Source of the DNA: Ganoderma boninense
Taxonomy: Eukaryota > Basidiomycota > Agaricomycetes > Polyporales > Polyporaceae
Reading direction: 5' to 3'
NCBI GenBank assembly: GCA_002900995.3
Contig: CM035307.1
Location: 62,001-126,000 of the forward strand
DNA: 64,000 bases
A model generated the notes under the pieces. The model was not told the DNA's origin. It ran no database searches and worked only from the letters and a program-made list of their open reading frames with translations. The translations under genes were made by a program, and so were the position numbers. Below, in pieces: positions 59,135-64,000 of this stretch; position 1 is the stretch's first letter; the number at the start of each line of letters is the position of its first letter.

Positions 59135-59235
59135 AGCCCATGTGGTGCAGTTGGAACGAGTGCTGCCCTGTGTCGTGAGATTGAGGGTTCAAACATCATG
59201 TTGTGCAAAAATTAAAAATCATTGTAGTAGATGGA
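59135..59235 (+). mobile_element. tRNA-like sequence, probable SINE head
   Basis: TGGTGCAGTTGG (59143-59154) fits the RNA polymerase III A box at 11 of 12 positions, and GGTTCAAAC (59186-59194) fits the core of the B box, about 40 bases apart as in tRNAs. The arms do not fold into a clean cloverleaf (the T stem has mismatches), and A-rich sequence follows (GCAAAAATTAAAAATC). This is more likely a tRNA-derived retroposon head than a functional tRNA. Confidence 0.4.
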
Positions 59236-59279
59236 GGGAACATGGTGTGATCGGTTGGGTTGGAGGCCCGAAAGCAAGT

Positions 59280-59990
59280 TTTTTATTCAATATCTCTTTA
59301 CTATAAATTATTGGCCCTGCTACGGTCATTACAGTGTGCAATGATGTGCTACAGAGTGCTATGAAATAATGGCCCGGTGCTACAGTGCTTTACATCAAGG
59401 GGGGGGTTGCAACCTGGCTATAACTACTATATAGACTACAGTGTGCTACAGTTGCACAGAGATTTTTACTGATGTAGCTTTACCCCGTTGAATATGTAAC
59501 CTCACATTCAATCGTAAATCCCATGTAACCGTTCCCGTATAAACGTAATTGTAGACTGGCGTGTGTTGCTATTTACACTTCACCCGTTTCCCGACATGTT
59601 GTGAACATGTGCCGTGTTCGTTTGATGTGCACTTGCTGGTTGGCAGGCACACTGCTAAATCGCAATGACTTCGTCGATTGCGTGGTGCGTGTTAGCCGTC
59701 CATTTGCTAAACCGCAGATATGACATTTTTGTGATTGCTGTATATCCGAACATGTGCGTATTGTCCATGTGCTGTGACAGCGACAATGGCTTGATTGTTT
59801 TCTCATCAATGCGTGCCCTGCATTCACGCACATTTTGTGTTTACCCTCTTTCGAACCCTGCCTTAACCTAAATCCCCCCCTACTTTACACCCTATTAATA
59901 AAGCGTGCAAAGCAGTAACTAAGCTGTATAACACCGCGATCTTACCTCTAACACAGCCACTATAGATCGTCCCCTTCAACGTGTTAAGCG
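59280..59990. other. AT-rich gene-free stretch with GCTACAGTG words
   Basis: The words GTGCTACAG/GCTACAGTG recur around 59340-59460. No coding or RNA gene is supported. Confidence 0.45.
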
Positions 59991-60119
59991 CCCGCGAGTG
60001 CGATATAGTGGACACCACTTTTCACGCCTCATGCGAAACGGGTCCCTGGGCAGGCGCGGAGCGTGCCGAGCCTAACATGGTGGGGGGCGCAGTACCTTAC
60101 GGCTTTCAACGGTGTTTTA

Positions 60120-60960
60120 ACAGGGTAAGAATTGCATTGTTAGTCGCATTAATGAGCGTCGTTACCGAGTTTGAAGCACGTCAAACAACGCATTGTTAAT
60201 CGTGCACGTTGAATGGCTAACTACGGTCACTGCTCTCATTAATGCGATCAACAACGCAATGCGTACAACGTTCAATGTGCACGTTGAATACGCTCTTAAT
60301 GCGCTCAATGCAGTAAGCGTCCGGTCGTTAATGTAATCGTGATGAACCCGTTCATTAACGAGCTTCGTTACTGCATTGTTGACGCCATTAATGAGCGTGG
60401 TTACTGCGTTCAACACGACTTGAATGCAATAAGCAATGTGTTGTTGCAGCACTCAACACTCGTTAACGGAGCACTCCTCAACCAGCATTGACCGTGATAA
60501 CAACAGTCAGTAAGGTGCTGAAGACAACGCTTACTCAACTCCGTTGAACACCTTTAACACGGAGTAACAACGAGAGTTGTTACCCTTCAAAGGTGCGTTA
60601 TAATTATATTAACAAGCTTTGTTACCAGCGTTACATGAATATCGAACGGGCTTAACAACGTACAACTACCTGACTTAAAACAGGATACTTACAGTTGCAC
60701 CCCGCTTTAACAGGTGTTGATGGCGGCGATTACTGCTAACACGGTAAGCGATCGGCGCATTCAACAGCTGTTACAGGACGTAACTACTACGTGCTTACTT
60801 CATTAAAAAGCCAATGTTTATCGCATTCAATACCTGTTAACGTTGCATACGATGGCCATTGAACGACAGTTACTTTACTTACAATGTAACACTTGCCGTC
60901 TTAAAGCCTTCTTAACACAGCTTACAACAGGCACTTTTAGTGAGTTCTAAGACGATCTCG
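60120..60960. repeat. Field of imperfect direct and inverted repeats (CATTAATG, AACGCATTG, GTTAAC words)
   Basis: A 25-30 base motif like GCATTGTTGACGCCATTAA followed by TGAGCGTxGTTAC occurs directly at about 60133 and 60372 and inverted at about 60231-60262 (CTCATTAATGCGATCAACAA). Around them GTTAAC, CGTTGAA and CAACG words alternate on both strands to about 60960. There are no ORFs. Confidence 0.6.
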
Positions 60961-60999
60961 TACTAACCATTTCAAGCCTCACTGTCGCAGCCAAGGCGC

Positions 61000-61150
61000 G
61001 GCCTGTCCGTCCTGGACGGACACACACCGCGTCGCCCTTCTAACCACTACAGCCTATTCCACACAACATAACGCAGCAACCATGGCACACTGCTGCAGTC
61101 GTGTGCCACGCGTGTCCGGCTCGTCCGCCCTGGATGGACACACAGCAGCC
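61000..61150. repeat. Two GTCCGTCCTGGACGGAC-like palindromes
   Basis: TGTCCGTCCTGGACGGACAC (about 61004) and TCGTCCGCCCTGGATGGACA (about 61119) lie about 115 bases apart, each followed by an ACACAGC/ACACACC word. Confidence 0.6.
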
Positions 61151-61319
61151 TGTGCCTCGCCTGACCCCTTCTCTAATGGTATAGGTTAGATGTCTTGCAC
61201 AAGTTTGTAAGGCTTGTTATACACTTATTGTCTATTACTTGTGTGATTGTAATCACACCCTTCTTGTCGCACATATGACTTACTGCTGTGTGTTTATGTT
61301 GAGTTAGCCGCTGTCTGTT

Positions 61320-61610
61320 GGCTTGCCTTAGCGCCTGCTAGCCGGTCGCTTAGCGTGTTTAGCCGGTCGCTTAGCAGGGCCAAACCCTACCCTAGGGGTT
61401 GTTTCGTCCCTAGGGATGGCAGGCTGAGATGTTCCCCATAACCCTAACGGGCCAATACCTGCTCCGTGCGGACACACCAATGCCTGGTCCGCGCGGATAG
61501 CCCTCTCCTTCGTCCGCGCGGACGGACCAATACCTGCTCTGCACGGACAGATGGCTGCCTGGTCCGCGCAGGACACCATGGCGCGGACCCATGGTCCCTT
61601 CGTCCGCGCA
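61320..61610. repeat. Short GC-rich tandem repeats with GTCCGCGCGGAC palindromes
   Basis: TAGCCGGTCGCTTAGC occurs twice in tandem (about 61339 and 61360). From 61450 to 61610, units like ACCAATxCCTGxTCCGCGCGGA recur at least four times, several with full palindromes. A chance minus-strand ORF runs through but has no protein features. Confidence 0.6.
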
Positions 61611-61860
61611 CTTTAGACCCCCGACCCTTGTGATTCTATGGCCCTAACCCTTACAGGCAGTCTTTTACCCCCTCTGTCATAGTCATTATCCAAATCAAAT
61701 GCACAGTGTACATCGTCAACATCACACTTATTGGTAGTGGTGTTTTTTACTAAGTTTCCCAGCTGGAGTGAGTTACACAAACATTTGGTTCATTTGCACA
61801 GAACATGACTAAGGTAGTAAATGTGCCCTAAAGGGTCCGAGTGCACACAGTGAGATTCAT

Positions 61861-64000
61861 CTAGTATGAAAACACCATTAACCAGGGGTTGAGGACGATC
61901 TGAAAAACGACGTGAGAATGAGAGCAATCAATAGAATGCATTTGACGTACAGGAAAGAGAATATGAGAGCCAGCTACGACAGCGAGGGGAAAGATGACAG
62001 CCCAGGCTGATCCGTCAACACGCCACTCTATGGGCACAAGCGGCGTGCTGATGATGACCATTCCGGCAATGAGAACCCAGGAGAGGAGCCACGGGAACCA
62101 GAAACGCTTGAATATTTTGGGAATTTCCTTGAAGAAGTTTGACCGCTCGACTTCCTTCTTCGTAGCGCCCCACGTCATATTGTACGAGAGGCAATGAGCG
62201 AGAATCGCCTGCGAAACCGGAATTGAGAGCCCGCCAAAGAAGAAGAAGCTATAGATGGAATTTAGTCGCTCTCGCCGCTAAGGCTGAGTTGGAGGACGCA
62301 CAAGAACGGAATCCAAGTAATGTTCTCGAGCATTGAGCTAAGCTGCAAAGTTGATCAGCAAGCTATCCTTTCGAAACTTCATGTCGCTTACGAAGGGCTT
62401 ATGGCCAAGGCGGTATTCAAGGAGCGTAAACCCCACATTTCCAGAGCCGAAGAAGACGACAGTAACGGCGAGCCAGACTTCGAAACTATGCTGGTAGAAT
62501 CCGTCGACCGGGAATTGGAATCCAAGGAGTACATAGTTCAAGATGCTGATCGTGATCGCGGCGGAGATACCGTCTGCCATAAACGAAGCCGTCAACAACG
62601 CCCCCGCGGGCACCCGATATGAAATGCTCACAGTACGAGAACATGTAGGCCATCATTGAGAACTTGTAATGAAGAGGTGCGCCCGACCACATGAACCGGC
62701 GGATCTGGTGTGCGATAGGACCCTTCCTCCACCATTGCACAAGCGGGTTGAAAAGGAGCTCATTACATCCTGTGGGAGGCCTTCAGCAGTTACATCGAGC
62801 CTGGCATGTACACGATCGCTCACCATACGCGTATTTTTGCCAGCGATTGAGCTCGTCGTCGACAGTGAGCGAGACACCCTCCTTGAAGCCGCCCTTCGAG
62901 TACGTTGCCCAGCGAATGATATACCCTCGACGCTGCAAACGGAGCGCCATGTCGAAATCCTCTGATACGTTGGACTCGGACCAGATCTTCTCTTGACCAT
63001 CAGCTGGATCGACGAAAGCTGCATCTTGAAGCGCCTTCCAACGTAGGAACGCGTTGTGACCGACGAAAGGCGCGACTTCGCCATTCGCAGCGCCTGTGTC
63101 AACGGCGTCAGTCACGAAGCCAAACCTCCGACCTCGCATATGATGACCTACCGAGCGAGATGCACTTGTGGATCCGACGTGTAAAGTAAGCCATACCGTT
63201 CTCGAAGTAGTGATGCGCGACCTGCATCACGTCCGACTCGTGCTGGATGATCGCCACTGTCGGGCACTCGGCCATCTCCCGCGCCGCGTCTCGCAGACAA
63301 TCCTCAGGTACGACGGTATCTGAATCCACCAGTAGGACGATCTCGCCCAGCCGGCAGGCGCGCCCGTTCGCTGCCCATGGACGGAACCGCCGCCCGCTCG
63401 CCTCGTAGACCTCGTCGATGGCCATCTGGAGCGCCTTCTCCTCAAGGTCGTCGTAAGCGTCCGACTGCGAGCCACACTCGCTCTCAGCACGGGTGCGCAC
63501 GCGCTGGCCCTGGCCGCGATTGATGCCTCCCTGGTCCTCACCGTCGTGGTTGCGGTATTGCATCCCGTAGCGTACCTCGTCGCCATTCGGGGATGGGGCC
63601 TCTTGCGTCGACGGATGCGCCCTCTCACGCGCGAGGAGATCCGCGAGGTGCTTCTCCGCCTTGAGGGACAGGGCCAGGGCGTAGTTCATATTCGACGCCT
63701 TCTTGAAGCGTCCGGCGCGGTTGAAGCCGCCAGGCGACGAGTCGTGTTTTGGCCGCGCGACCCAGCCGATACCGTGGTTGGCGTAGAAGATGATACGGGC
63801 ATCGCGCTCTTCGACGGACAGGAGCCGGAGACCGTCATCGTTGATGAAAATTGTCGAGGTGCCTCCCTGGCGAGCGTATGTCTGCATGGCCCTCTTCAGC
63901 GACTCGATGGAAGGCGCTCTTCATCCGGTTGTTAGCGCACATCGGTCGAGGGACTAGCAAGGCACTCACAAGACCGTGTCCAGGCTCTCCTTGTACACAG
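61861..64000 (-). CDS. GT2-family membrane glycosyltransferase (polysaccharide synthase-like), 3' part
   Basis: This is a processive-type family 2 glycosyltransferase that should add UDP-sugars to a cell-wall or extracellular polysaccharide at the plasma membrane. Eight exons splice cleanly: complement(61861-61899, 61951-62248, 62302-62342, 62392-62573, 62632-62769, 62824-63093, 63152-63918, 63970-beyond 64000), about 587 aa here. Motifs in order are LVDSDTVVPEDC (DxD), EVAPFVGHNAFLRW, SESNVSEDFDMALRL (catalytic ED) and DDELNRWQKYAYG (the position of the QxxRW motif, here without Q-x-x-R-W spelling). Several transmembrane segments follow (YGISAAITISILNYVLLGF, LLSWVLIAGMVIISTPL), ending NPWLMVFSY. 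There are no frameshifts. The N-terminus is outside the window. The sugar specificity is not readable. Confidence 0.9.

Noticed and set aside
59143..59235. Functional tRNA gene
   Set aside because: The T-arm and acceptor pairing are poor; only the promoter boxes match, so a SINE-type relic is more likely.

Overview
The window is nuclear DNA of a filamentous basidiomycete, most likely a wood-decay Agaricomycete of the polypore type. The signs are GC-rich coding DNA, many introns of 50-70 bp with GTRNGT donors and YAG acceptors, and the gene set: a copper radical oxidase, a fungal sesquiterpene synthase, basidiomycete-style F-box proteins, a GH51 arabinofuranosidase relic and a membrane GT2 glycosyltransferase. 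Three runs of exactly 100 N (8634-8733, 30348-30447, 57548-57647) are scaffold gaps. Single-base, mostly homopolymer, indels are common near them, so some frameshifts may be consensus errors.

Left arm (1-17.4 kb). A module of copper radical oxidase, sesquiterpene synthase and F-box protein is present twice in the same order and orientation (1-5.6 kb and 6.8-12.6 kb). The first terpene synthase is intact (362 aa, DEYTD and NDVASYNRE motifs). The second is broken, and beside it, across a gap, lies the start of a cytochrome P450. Both F-box genes are intact and share an 18-21 nt first exon. A GH51 pseudogene (13.3-15.5 kb) and an intact NFKBIL1-like gene (16.2-17.3 kb) follow.

Middle (18.5-28.6 kb). 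An F-box gene that can be spliced into a WD40 domain lies next to a decayed DDI1 copy. About 6 kb further on the pair recurs in mirrored states of decay: a truncated F-box gene beside an intact seven-exon DDI1 (UBL, aspartic protease with DSGA, UBA). Three clusters rich in the hexamer GACGCA lie between them.

Macrosatellite (28.9-57.5 kb). An 11,910 bp unit is tandemly repeated: copy A 28,917-37,040 (internal gap), copy B 37,041-48,950, copy C 48,951-57,547 (cut by a gap). Each unit holds the 3' part of an unrecognised Ser-rich gene (open only in copy C) and nested tandem repeats with periods of about 165, 325-341, 1,330-1,348 and 262 bp. Copies A and B also hold a candidate five-exon gene, which is open in B. 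Sequence identity between copies is a mosaic.

Right arm (57.6-64 kb). A gene-free AT-rich stretch holds a 171-178 bp tandem repeat, a tRNA-like (SINE-type) sequence, a 0.8 kb field of imperfect direct and inverted repeats, and GC-rich palindromic repeats. It ends at an intact, eight-exon 3' portion of a GT2 polysaccharide synthase that runs off the window.
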